A DNA stretch of 64,000 nucleotides from Salminus brasiliensis. Its lineage: Eukaryota; Chordata; Actinopteri; Characiformes; Bryconidae. Below the pieces are notes generated by a model. It was not told the DNA's origin and made no database searches. It was given only the letters and a program-made list of their open reading frames with translations. Shown here piece after piece: positions 54,450 to 64,000 of the stretch (positions are counted from its first letter, which is position 1; every line of letters begins with the position of its first letter). The translations under genes and the position numbers were made by a program. The stretch covers positions 24,799,709-24,863,708 of the forward strand of contig NC_132896.1 of NCBI RefSeq assembly GCF_030463535.1, in the 5' to 3' direction.

Positions 54450-55417
54450 GTAGCTGTATTATATGTTCATCTGTTTTTCTCTGTGTCCTTTTTAGAAACG
54501 AAACCCTAAAGAGTCTAAAGGTGCCTGCTCGGTGTTTTCAGGTTGCGCTAAGCGCAGGGCTGCGTTAGAGACCGTCAAAGTTTCTGCAATATTGCAACAC
54601 AGTCTTCGTCTGAATGATAATCATTATGCCAGCGTTGTTTAGATAACTAGAAGGAGAACTTTAGCACTACGTCGTGGTCATCTGGGTGCTGGCTGGGTTA
54701 GTTAGCTAGATGACAAAAGACAGGGGTGGTTTACTAACGCGAGCGGATGGTCCCGGTGAAGCTCGCAGCTTCCAGAGGGTGTTGTTGTGTTAGCGAGGTC
54801 AGCTAGTGCTAGCTAACGCTACCGTCTCTGCTCAGCTATCCGTTTCGGTTTCACTAGCTACGTTTTACAACCGCCTGGCTTAATGTTTAGTTTGACTCTT
54901 GGCTCTTTTATGGCATATGTGGTTACCTTTAGATTGTGCTTGCGATTTCAGCACGCCGAGAGAAGAGTGTGCACTATTTTAACTCCTAAATGTACTGTTA
55001 GCACCTACTCGCTAACGCTGCTAGCTAGCTAACTTAATTGCTTATGACTCATCAGGAGGTGTTTACCAATAATAATGATGTGAATGATGTGTGAGTTTGC
55101 TAACCTGCCGCTTAAATGCTTAATACAGTTATATGCAATATAAAACACATTCAGGTCAGTAATGGTAGCTAGCTAGTTCATACAACACGTAGCTAGGTCT
55201 GTTGTCTTATTGTTAGCAAGTCAGTGATCCACTGTTCCACTGAAATGAGGAAAATAGGTTGTATTATACTTGCTAGTTAGTTAGCTAGCTAGTACATGTG
55301 CATGTCGTGGGTCCTAATTACGACACGGGGCAGGCAGCATTTCCTAAAGATGTCGTGTATGGATGTCTAGGCTGTGATAAATCCTCTCAGTTCATCTTTA
55401 ACGTTTTATGTCCACAG
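54450..55417 (+). other. First intron of vamp7 (probable)
   Basis: About 1 kb with repeated gctagctagct words and no recognised element or coding signal. Confidence 0.45.
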
Positions 55418-55470
55418 CAGCTGCAGTCGTTTTAGTCAGTAAATAGGACCTCATCGACCTCGTCCCTGCT

Positions 55471-55616
55471 ATGGCAATCCTTTTTGCTGTGGTGGCTCGT
55501 GGAACGACCATACTGGCCAAGCATGCCTGGTGTGGCGGAAACTTTCTTGAGGTGACTGAGCAGATTTTGGCCAAGATCCCTTCTGAAAACAACAAACTCA
55601 CCTACTCTCATGGCAG
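55471..55616 (+). CDS. vamp7: vamp7 coding exon 1
   Basis: Residues 1-48 and part of S49: first half of the longin domain, including GGNFLEVTEQILAKIPSENN. Donor ag|gtagga. Confidence 0.96.
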
Positions 55617-58600
55617 GTAGGATGAACAAGCCTTCAGGCATTCTTATTTCTTCTTTGCCTTTGAAGTTTCTAGTAGTAGTAAGACACGGTAAGCTCATTT
55701 GATCCAGTGGAGCTCTTCATATGAGGAGCCAAACAATCAAGATTGTAACACCTTGACTACAGCTAGTGCTGGGCATTGCTGTTTGTGCGGCTTGTTGTAT
55801 TCCTTTATTAAAGGGGAAATCCGTCATACTTGCCTTTGAGAAACGTACAGTTTCTGATTTCCTTACGGTGGTGGTGATAAGAACCAGTGGTTGGGATGGT
55901 GCCAATGAAAAACCTCCTGAATCATAAAACAGTGGATCAGGCACAAGGCAGCGTATGCATAGCCGGTTAATGTAGTAGCTGTCTGTATGGTAGTTTTCAG
56001 GCGCAATAAATGCTTTAGAAATGTGGTTTATAACAACGGCAAGAATTCCAATTCTGTAAGTTACTCTAAAAAAGGAAAATTCCACGTTTTATTTGCTTAT
56101 TCCTCCAAGTCGACTTTGTTTACTTATTGCCATGGCTGTTCTTGCTTTCAGCTATCTCTTCCACTACGTCTGTCATGACCGCATCATCTATCTTTGTATC
56201 ACAGATGATGTAAGTATGAAATGTGTCCTGATTGACGTCTTCTGTTTAGTGAACTATCTTGTCACTTCAGACATAGATGGCATTGAGTGATCTTTTTGTT
56301 GGCCGTTGGTTGCAGGATTTTGAGAGGTCACGTGCGTTTAGCTTTCTCAATGAGGTGAAGAAACGCTTCCAGACCACCTATGGCTCCCGGGCTCAGACAG
56401 CTTTACCCTACGCCATGAACAGTGAGTTCTCCAGCACTCTCGCTGCACAAATGGTGAGTGGCATCTGACAGCATTATTTTTATATATATTTGCTCCTCAA
56501 GCTTCTTGCCCATCAGTTACAAAGAAAGACAGTTCTCCATAATAACAGTTCTCCAAAGTTATTGTAGTAGTTATACTCTAGTTAGAACAGAATCAGCAGT
56601 ACAAGTCAGCTCTAATTATAATCTAATTATAATTACATTTACAAACATTTAACTATTGTTTAAGGTGTGCATGTTTCTTGGCCAAAAGGTACCCCTACCC
56701 CATGCCCATTTGTGGGTCTTCTACATGTTTACTTTGGTATAGAGTAATTGGATCTGTGTTCTATATACTATAGTAATGGGGATGTTGCTCATAGTATCTA
56801 ATTTAGTAGTCATTTAATGGTATGAACATTTAATGGTTGTGTTTTGCTCAGCCCATGTTTCTGCCTTCAAATGGGCAGCAGATCTGCTAATGTAGTTACC
56901 TAGATGGATATACTCCATCAGGATGTGGTCTTTTAAACAAAGAAATAGTGGATTGCATGACCACTGCAAAAATGACTGCAAGGCTCTGTCAACTGACTGT
57001 ATTTAAGTGTGTCTACACGTTTTATGGGGACTTGGTAAAGAATCTAGGCTTCATAAAAGGACCCAAATTAGCATTTCATAAGTCTTGACCTAGCCATATT
57101 TCTGCTGTTCTGTGGTGTCTTCAGTGTACAATACAAAATACCAGTGGGATGTGGAATTTGGGAATAACTAGGAATTTTCCTGCTCTGTAGAACTGGATAT
57201 ATATGCTTGACCATATATCAAGGATAAGTACTCAAATACTGGGTCACTACCTTGTTACGGTTTTGTGATATAGGGTAATATCTTACATTTTTGGGGCCTG
57301 GCATGTTAGGAAAGGGATCAGGAAAACTGGTATTGGATAAGAAGTGGGTCAGCCAGGCTTTAGGATTAGGAGGTCCCCTTTATACCAGGAAGAGTGACTT
57401 GCTGGTGCAGTCTCATGATGTGAGCATGAGGAGGTTGTTACTTATTACGGCACAAGTTTTACAGCAGTTTTGGCCACAGGCTTTTAAAGAGTGTCATGAG
57501 TGTGACTGAAAAAAATCAAGGTTGTGAATTCAATGTAAATACCCCACCTCTTCCTAATGCCATTAAATATATTACAAATTGCGTTGAGCTTCTTGGATGT
57601 GTATATTGTGATGGGCCTATGAGGTGTAGTTCTGTATTGTGTGATTCATTGGGAGATATGTAAATACAAATATGTATTAAATATGTACGAATGTATGTTT
57701 GTGTGTGTATAGTGTAAGTATGAACTTTAACTTTAATCTCATAACAGAAACACCACTCAGACCCAAGAGGCTCAGATCGGTTGACAGAAACGCAATTGCA
57801 GGTGGATGACCTGAAAGGCATTATGGTCAGGAACATAGGTAAGAGGAGTTCTTACTCAGTACTAAACCAACTAAATGCACCCACTGATGCATATTCTAGA
57901 CATTTCCTATGTATGATGGGAATGGTGTTATTCCTTTGCAGATCTGGTGGCGCAGAGAGGAGAGAAGCTGGAACTTCTCATTGACAAGACTGAGAACTTA
58001 GTAGATTCAGTAAGTGTCTCTTTAAGCACTTGTGTATTGGAATTTTGATACAAGAGACTCGCAATCTAAATATGTTGTTTTTCTTTTTTCCTTCTTTTTT
58101 TTTTATAAATATACAGTCCGTCACTTTCAAAACAACAAGCCGCAACCTCGCCCGTGCCATGTGTATGAAGAACCTGAAGTTAACACTCATCATCGTAGTG
58201 GTATCAGTTGTAAGTACGGCTTTGCAACAGTAGATAATTTCTTGCTTTTTTATTTCAATTGGTTGATTGGTATACTGTGTACACATTTTAGACCCCATTA
58301 TGGAAATTAAGCTGCTTAAAATGTTTGTTGTAAGTATGATGGCATAACCTTACAGCAATTAAGCTAACAGCAATTTAGCCTGCCACTTCAAGGAGTGTGG
58401 TTACTACAGATAGTTATTTTGAGCAGAAGATTAGAGGGCGGCACATAAATGCTGTGCCTTTCCTTTTGTACCTGAAAATTTCTGTCCACTCAACAGTTTG
58501 TTTTTGTACCTTTCTGCCTGGATTGATTTTTTTTTTTTTTTTTTTTTAAAGATGTAGCAGACAGGGCAGCCAGTCTGAACGGCGGACATTTTTTGTATAG

Positions 58601-59680
58601 CAGTGTGTCAAAGTTTAAGTCAACCATGGATTTTTTTTATCTATTAACTAATAACTATTTATCTCAGCAGTAAGTGTATTTTTGCCTATAGAAGTAACCT
58701 GTAGTGATAGTCAGAATGTGTTGTTTGGCAGTAATGTTACTGATGTTGGTTAAAACAGCACAGGTTTGTTTGTTCTCTGTGCTTCTCTGTGCTGTCCAAT
58801 TTTTAGGTATTTAACTTCTTCCAGTAGCTCCCCTGATTGCATATAATGAAGAATTAGATAAACTAGGTATTGAATGTGAACTGTGAACACATGAATGCTT
58901 ACTGCTCAGACAAATACCATTACATACCATTTCCTCAGATGCCGAAGACTTTACTGTATATCATTACTGCATGCCAGTCGTACATAATGCTTGCTTAATG
59001 GCGCAATAACCAAACAGCCTGTTTAATTATATGGTCATACCACCACAGATTCCTCTGTCCAACTAAACAGGTACAAAGACCTTTTAATTAATTTATTTAT
59101 TCAAAATCCTTACTCAGAACATGTTCCCAATCTTGCGCTGTCATATTCTCTGTTTTGTGGTGTTCCGATCTTGGTCACGCCACTTGAGCTCAGAAGGAGC
59201 TTGTTTATGGTTAATTAGTTGTGTTGTGAGCAGGGGAAACACTAAATGTGCAGGGTAGTGTGTACTGCAGGACCCAGGTTTGATTTTAATGCACAATTAA
59301 GTGTATGGTTATTTGCTGGATTTAACACAATATACAATGTAATATTTCTTTTAAAATTAAGTTCTTTATAAATAAGTAAAACAGTAACTATATAATATAA
59401 AAGTTTCTGTAACAATATAATGTTGGAAAACATTAAAAAAGAGTCTGTAACAATATAATGTTGGAAAACACTCCTGTAAAAATGATATGCTTTAATTAAT
59501 GAACATTAAGGTCATATGAATACAAGAAAATTCTATAATCTTGGACCCTCTGCAGATCTCTTCTTCAGTCTCTTCTCAATTTCTTTTTTTTTTTTTTTTT
59601 TCCCCACCCAGGTTGTTCTTTACATCATAGTCTCCGCGGCCTGTGGAGGCCTCACCTGGCCCAGCTGCCGGAAGAAGTAG
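55471..59680 (+). CDS. vamp7: Vesicle-associated membrane protein 7 (TI-VAMP), 7 coding exons
   Basis: R-SNARE that drives fusion of late endosomes, lysosomes and secretory vesicles. Exons: 55471-55616, 56152-56209, 56316-56453, 57748-57838, 57942-58009, 58117-58209, 59612-59680, giving 220 residues, the usual VAMP7 length. The longin domain is residues 1 to about 115 (MAILFAVVARGTTILAKHAW at the start). The SNARE motif is about 125-185 with the zero-layer arginine R150 in DLVAQRGEKLELL. A C-terminal membrane anchor spans about 188-208, followed by a short lumenal tail ending SCRKK. Nearly every segment matches human VAMP7; differences gather in the linker (HSDPRGSDRLTET) and the anchor. The start has G at -3 and +4. 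A ZNF143/ETS-type promoter suggests broad expression. Identity is very secure. Confidence 0.97.
56152..56209 (+). CDS. vamp7: vamp7 coding exon 2
   Basis: Residues 49-68: YLFHYVCHDRIIYLCITDD, central longin strands. Acceptor gctttcag, donor gat|gtaagt. Confidence 0.96.
56316..56453 (+). CDS. vamp7: vamp7 coding exon 3
   Basis: Residues 69-114: DFERSRAFSFLNEVKKRF through SSTLAAQM, the end of the longin domain. Phase 0 at both ends. Confidence 0.96.
57748..57838 (+). CDS. vamp7: vamp7 coding exon 4
   Basis: Residues 115-144 and one base of D145: linker and first half of the SNARE motif (TETQLQVDDLKGIMVRNI). Donor g|gtaaga. Confidence 0.95.
57942..58009 (+). CDS. vamp7: vamp7 coding exon 5
   Basis: Residues 145-167: SNARE core with the zero-layer R150 and KLELLIDKTENLVDS. 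Confidence 0.96.
58117..58209 (+). CDS. vamp7: vamp7 coding exon 6
   Basis: Residues 168-198: SVTFKTTSRNLARAM and MKNLKLTLIIVVVSV, the SNARE end and the first half of the membrane anchor. Confidence 0.95.
59406..59470 (+). repeat. Short tandem duplication in vamp7 intron
   Basis: Two copies of tctgtaacaatataatgttg plus gaaaaca, at 59,406-59,433 and 59,444-59,470, with a 10-base spacer. Confidence 0.9.
59612..59680 (+). CDS. vamp7: vamp7 coding exon 7
   Basis: Residues 199-220 and TAG: anchor end VVLYIIVS and lumenal tail CGGLTWPSCRKK. The acceptor follows a long poly-T tract (59,583-59,602). Confidence 0.93.
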   Translation, partial: VVLYIIVSAACGGLTWPSCRKK

Positions 59681-61180
59681 GAGGGGAATATGGAGCTGAG
59701 CTCCAGGTACAACCCCTCCCTCCCTTTGTTTCTGGCCTGGAAGGGAAACAAACCACTTTCTCAAGACCGTCACACCACTTGAACTCACCCATCCCTTTAT
59801 CAGGCATTTCTGACCTGTCCTCTGTCTATCCTCCTCCCTCTTAACGGTGACTGTAGCCTTATGGACAGAGGAGTCAGGGCTGCCTTGACAACCTTTTTCA
59901 AACATGTCCTCCGTTCTGAGAAGATTGCTCTGGTTTTCAGACCCATATAGCATTTTCTGGGACACAGTAGACCTGAACACAATTCTGCTTTCGTTTGTTT
60001 TTCTTTACCCCTAAGCTGTGATGCAGTAATGCTTTGCTAAAGTAGAACTATGAAGATCCTAGAATGAGAACAGTTCTAATATGAGGTCCATGTAGGCAAG
60101 GCACATTTTCATGCTGGCGGAGCTGCACAAACATTACACATTTAGACGTGAAGTGAACAGTTCGTATGCACTAGTAAGATTACCTTTACTATTACTGGTC
60201 AGTGACTTGATGCACACGGTATCCAGATTGCCCTTTTTGTCACAGATTGAATATGAGACATATTATACAGATATTTTTCCCCATTTGTTGAAATTACACC
60301 TTCAGAAATGGTTTTAATTGTAAAGTTACAGAGAAACATAACCTTATGTTTTTTCTTGTTGCTTATTGTGGAGCAAAAATCCCATTGAAAAACTTTAAAA
60401 TGACCTAAGATTGGAGCAGTACAAGTACCTTGAGCATAGCAGCCTTGTGGTTTACCATGAGTCATCGGATTTCATACATGCATACAGTTTGGCTAACGTT
60501 AACAAGAGGTCCTCAAATGCTGAGATGCCACCATTAGAAGTATTAAGCCATGCACTTTGTTGATTTACACAGTGTCATATCCTTTGTAGACATTTATTGT
60601 CTATAGTAATGGTGGCTGAATTGGAATATTGACCTTAATAAATGGTCTTGCGTGAGTTTGCCAAAAGAACTAGAAGAACTTTGCAAAAGAGGTTAAGATT
60701 AACCTTATTTAACCTTATTTCTGTGATCATTTTTGACAAAACCTTAACTTGAACTATTGACTGGTGCATACAGCCTTTTCGTCCTAATAGATTTGCCATA
60801 TAGTCCACAGAGTAATTATACTGCACTTCATAAAGCTTGTAGTTTGGATAACAGTATATTTGCCAATGTTCCACTATGTACATGCCTTGACTCATATTGA
60901 GCTCAACTACAGATACAGGTGTATAGTAACGATGTTAGTATTGCAGAAGAGATATAAGACATGAAAGACTGGTATGCACTAGTGAGCGAAAGGAGATGCT
61001 CTATCTCTGTGGTTGATTTTTACATATATGTCTGTTACCTTGATCAATCTAAATGTTTTTTTTTCTTCAACAATGCACTTTTTACATATTAAGTTTGCTT
61101 CCTGCCATAATGTTGTCAGTAATCCATGTGATTATTTAATTATTGCTCCATTTTAAGGAAATAAAAACAGATGGAATCTT
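59681..61180 (+). other. vamp7: vamp7 3' untranslated region (estimated)
   Basis: From the stop to just past an AATAAA at 61,160-61,165; an earlier AATAAA is at 60,634-60,639. No repeat or coding signal seen. Confidence 0.45.
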
Positions 61181-61799
61181 AATGCTTTTGTATTATATAT
61201 ATATATACGTAAATGAGGAGTAAGATCTTGAATTGAAGACTGGTGCTCTGTATGTAAAACAGGTGATGGCATTAGGCGGACAGCCTGGTTATTTGCATTG
61301 CTAGGCAGAGTCAGATAATAAGGCTATAGCACAACAAAAGAGTCAGTTTTGCATATACAATTTTTCTCAACACTGCTAATGATTGCGAGAAAGTGGTCAG
61401 TGAAAATGACCACTCATAAGATTTTTGTGCATATTAACATAGGTAATATTGATGAATTTGATAGAATTGGTTTAGTATGACTGAATCCATGTAACGAAGT
61501 TGTAGAAAATGCTGGCCCTACTCATGAAACTGAACTAAGGCTTTTGGTCTAAGATACATTAATGGTCTAAATTTAATAAGTAGTAAAAGAGTACAGTTCT
61601 CCTACAACTGTAATTAGTAGGTAATTAGTGAGTGAATTGGTACAAGCATTCTCTCATACAGTCGTAGGCATGTATTAGAGCCCCCCTATGTAAAAACAGG
61701 TTTTCCTTTACATTTTAGATCTTTTTTTTTTTTTTTTTTTTTTTTTGCAGTGTGTTTGAAATATGATAAGCTGGAGTCATATTTCTGTTATAAATACTG

Positions 61800-62520
61800 T
61801 GTGTATGATAAGACTCCCATATGCAATCACACACAAAGCCTCTATGCATCAAATGTAGGAGTGAAAAGCTTCCTGGAATTGGCCTGTGGAGCAGTGAAAA
61901 TGTGTTCTATGGAGTGGTGAAAGTCATGAGCCATGGCGATGGCTTGGTGATGATCTGTGGCTGTTTTGCCTCCTCTGGCACTGGAAACCTGCATCATGTG
62001 GAGGGCAAGACAGATTCAATCAGGTATCTGGAAATCCCAAGAAAAAAGTCATTCTGTCAGGGAGCTTTCACCTTCCAACAGGACAATGATCCCAAGCATA
62101 CTTGACGTCTTCCGAGGCTTGGTTTCAGAAGACGTCCTGGAGACTCTGGAGTGCTCACCATACTTCAACCCCATAAAAATCTTTGGTGGGATTTGAAGAA
62201 GGTGGTCGCAGCATGCAAACCCAATACTATGTGAACTCGAAGCCAGGGGCCAAGATTCCTCAGGAGCACTGCCAGAAGCCGGTGTCTGATTATGCATTAT
62301 GTTTGCAGCAGGTCATAACAGAAAAAGCCTGCTCTACCAAGTACTAAAGAAGCTCATTATGAAGTGGATGAATAATTCTTAAACTGTCATTAACAGAGAC
62401 ATTTTGTGTTTTGAGTTTGGAGAAAGCCCTCGTTTTAGTAGTTGTTTGATTGGATTATTAAAAAAAACACTGAACATTTGTAAATGGGAGCGAAATAATT
62501 TCAGTTGCAAATGTACCAGT
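61800..62520 (+). mobile_element. Tc1-like relic, 3' half
   Basis: The forward strand encodes MICGCFASSGTGNLHHVEGK and then GAFTFQQDNDPKHT at 61,950-62,105, the second catalytic Asp region of Tc1-like transposases. Downstream it continues as broken frames to about 62,350 (cttcaaccccataaaaatct, the LNPIE segment). It lacks the N-terminal DNA-binding part. It lies between vamp7 and the right-edge gene. Confidence 0.8.
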
Positions 62521-63347
62521 TCCTGTATCTGGCTCTACTAAAGTTCTTGTGGCTTAATGCGGCCTAATCTTCACCGTAGTTTATCCAACATCTCGTTTAA
62601 AGCCTTTTCAGAACAGTAGAGGCTGTTACTACAGCAAAGGGGGGGCGAACATCCTATTGATACCCTTGATTTTGGAAGAAATGCTGGACAAGCAAGTGTC
62701 TTGTGAAATACTTTCTAGTGTCTTTTCCAGTGTCTCTTTGGTTCAAATGAAGCGGAATAGAAAAACATAAATCAGTTCTGAACAACTACACATCAGTGTA
62801 ATTTTATTGTATTAGTATACAGTCAGATTTAAATACAAACTCGTCAACTTTACATTGGTTTGCTAGAAAAAGAATGCTCAAATATATTATTTTATAAAAT
62901 ATATTTTCAGGTAGGCATATGTCAACATTCTTTCACGATCAAGTAATCCAGTAATCAAGTAATGTTTTAACACCATTAAAGGATGGTATGATCCAGATGG
63001 AAATACAGTAAAGGAAGTTTCTATGTAAAGCCTTTGATGTAATATCCAAGTGTGCTGTGAATGTAGTTCCTAATAACTGGGCAAAGCAAGGCAGCAGTGA
63101 ATTTTTGTTGTATTGTAGTTTTTCAAGGCCATTTTTATCCACATTTCACATGATCACCCATTCAATTATACTGATTTTTAAAAACAGACAAGATGAATGT
63201 CAGCTAATGTTAGGAATCACATAATTAATGAACATTTATTGGACTGTTCCTTAAAGATGTCCGAATCAATTCTATTGCATCTTGCATGACTTGCAATTCC
63301 CTGACATTCAGGCATTGTGATATGTCACAGCTCTTGTCTTTTATGGC
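62521..63347. other. Intergenic AT-rich sequence
   Basis: Nothing recognised between the Tc1-like relic and the 3' end of the minus-strand gene. Confidence 0.5.
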
Positions 63348-63353
63348 TTTATT
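63348..63353 (-). other. Polyadenylation signal of the right-edge gene
   Basis: AATAAA on the minus strand, 31 bases past the inferred stop codon. The very short 3' UTR this implies supports these exons being terminal. Confidence 0.5.
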
Positions 63354-63383
63354 CAAGTCTGGAGATAGGAAGGTTCATCTGCC

Positions 63384-63740
63384 TCAGTCTGAGACCTGCT
63401 GACAAAAAAAATTAAAAAAAGCTTTAAATATAGAAAACGGAATCGGAAAGCGTTGTTAAATAAGTAATCACCTTTAACTCCAAGTCTGACTTTTTCTGAG
63501 CTTTCCTGGCTTCCCTTTTTCTTGGGCCAGTTCTGACCTTGGCCTCTTGAACTGCAGATAATAAAGCAATATTCAGGCCATAAAAACAATAGTGACTCCT
63601 ACAAACCATGAAGTGTCTTAGAAACCAGTGTTCTCACCACTGTCGTTCAGTATGGTGTGGCCCTCCGGATCCTGTGCACTGTCTGGCTGAGGCTCATCAG
63701 ATTTTTTGTAGTAGTAGTCCTGATCTGATGGCCCAAATCG
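63384..63740 (-). CDS. 3' exons of an unidentified gene (partial)
   Basis: Three minus-strand exons fit by splice signals and phase: 63638-63740, 63472-63551 and 63384-63398. The protein end reads RFGPSDQDYYYKKSDEPQPD, then EGHTILNDSVQEAKVRTGPR, then KREARKAQKKSDLELK and (Q)VSD before TGA. It is charged and looks disordered: acidic first, then strongly basic, like a cytoplasmic tail or nuclear protein terminus. An AATAAA lies 31 bases past the stop. The last acceptor is a tandem AGCAG, so Q may be optional. I do not recognise the family; the rest lies beyond the right edge. Confidence 0.55.
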
Positions 63741-64000
63741 CTGATGAACACACAAACATGTCACATATTAACTTTTCTTGAAAATGAATAAGCAGCCTGT
63801 GACACTGGGGGTCAGTTTCCCAGCCTCAGATTAAGCAAACATACACTGTGAGTTCACAGTAGTGATTCATCTATTGCACAGTGTTTATCTAGTGCTGTGT
63901 CATATGTTGACTGTTGACTCTCCAGGTTCCTGTTTATCCCTAACAGATCCGATGTCTTGCAGTCTTAAAAACAAAGGTTCCTAAAAGGTCCCTGACTTGG

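Overview
This window is nuclear DNA from a vertebrate, most likely a teleost. The coding exons are split by GT-AG introns and encode proteins with clear vertebrate identities. The spaces between them are packed with old Tc1-like transposons, a LINE and tRNA-type SINEs of the kinds common in fish. The SINE style and the TTGAC-tailed repeat suggest an ostariophysan (characin- or catfish-like) fish, but that is an inference.

Layout. Positions 1-23.6 kb hold no gene I can recognise: they contain Tc1-like relics, a reverse-transcriptase LINE fragment (minus strand, 14.0-15.8 kb), SINE-like repeats and unique AT-rich sequence. From 23.6 to about 35.8 kb (+) lies an endothelin receptor type B gene: a TATA-driven non-coding first exon, seven coding exons (28,436-33,692; 418 residues) and a 2.1 kb 3' UTR. 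From 53,343 down to 37,037 (-) lies polr1d, the small RPAC2/AC19 subunit shared by RNA polymerases I and III (five coding exons, 115 residues). From about 54.3 to 61.2 kb (+) lies vamp7, the longin-domain R-SNARE (seven coding exons, 220 residues). At the right edge, 63.35-63.74 kb (-), are the last exons of a gene I could not identify.

Arrangement. The receptor gene and polr1d are convergent, with their 3' ends about 1.2 kb apart. polr1d and vamp7 are divergent; about 1 kb separates their 5' ends, and this gap holds a perfect 247-bp inverted repeat flanked by TA microsatellites. The three genes have unrelated jobs (peptide-hormone signalling, rRNA/tRNA transcription, vesicle fusion), so only the divergent promoter pair is likely to share regulation. 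VAMP7 linkage suggests that the receptor is the ednrb2 copy, which I recall sits near VAMP7 in birds and was lost in placental mammals; this is an inference.

Most notable points: (1) the receptor lacks two acidic residues (2.57 and 7.35) that are Asp in human EDNRA and EDNRB; (2) the 247-bp perfect palindrome arms lie between the polr1d and vamp7 promoters; (3) an 82-bp hairpin in a polr1d intron carries two CRE octamers; (4) an unidentified gene is cut by the right edge. I see no bacterial-type system, CRISPR array or RNA gene. Exon borders were read by eye from splice signals and reading phase; repeat borders are approximate.
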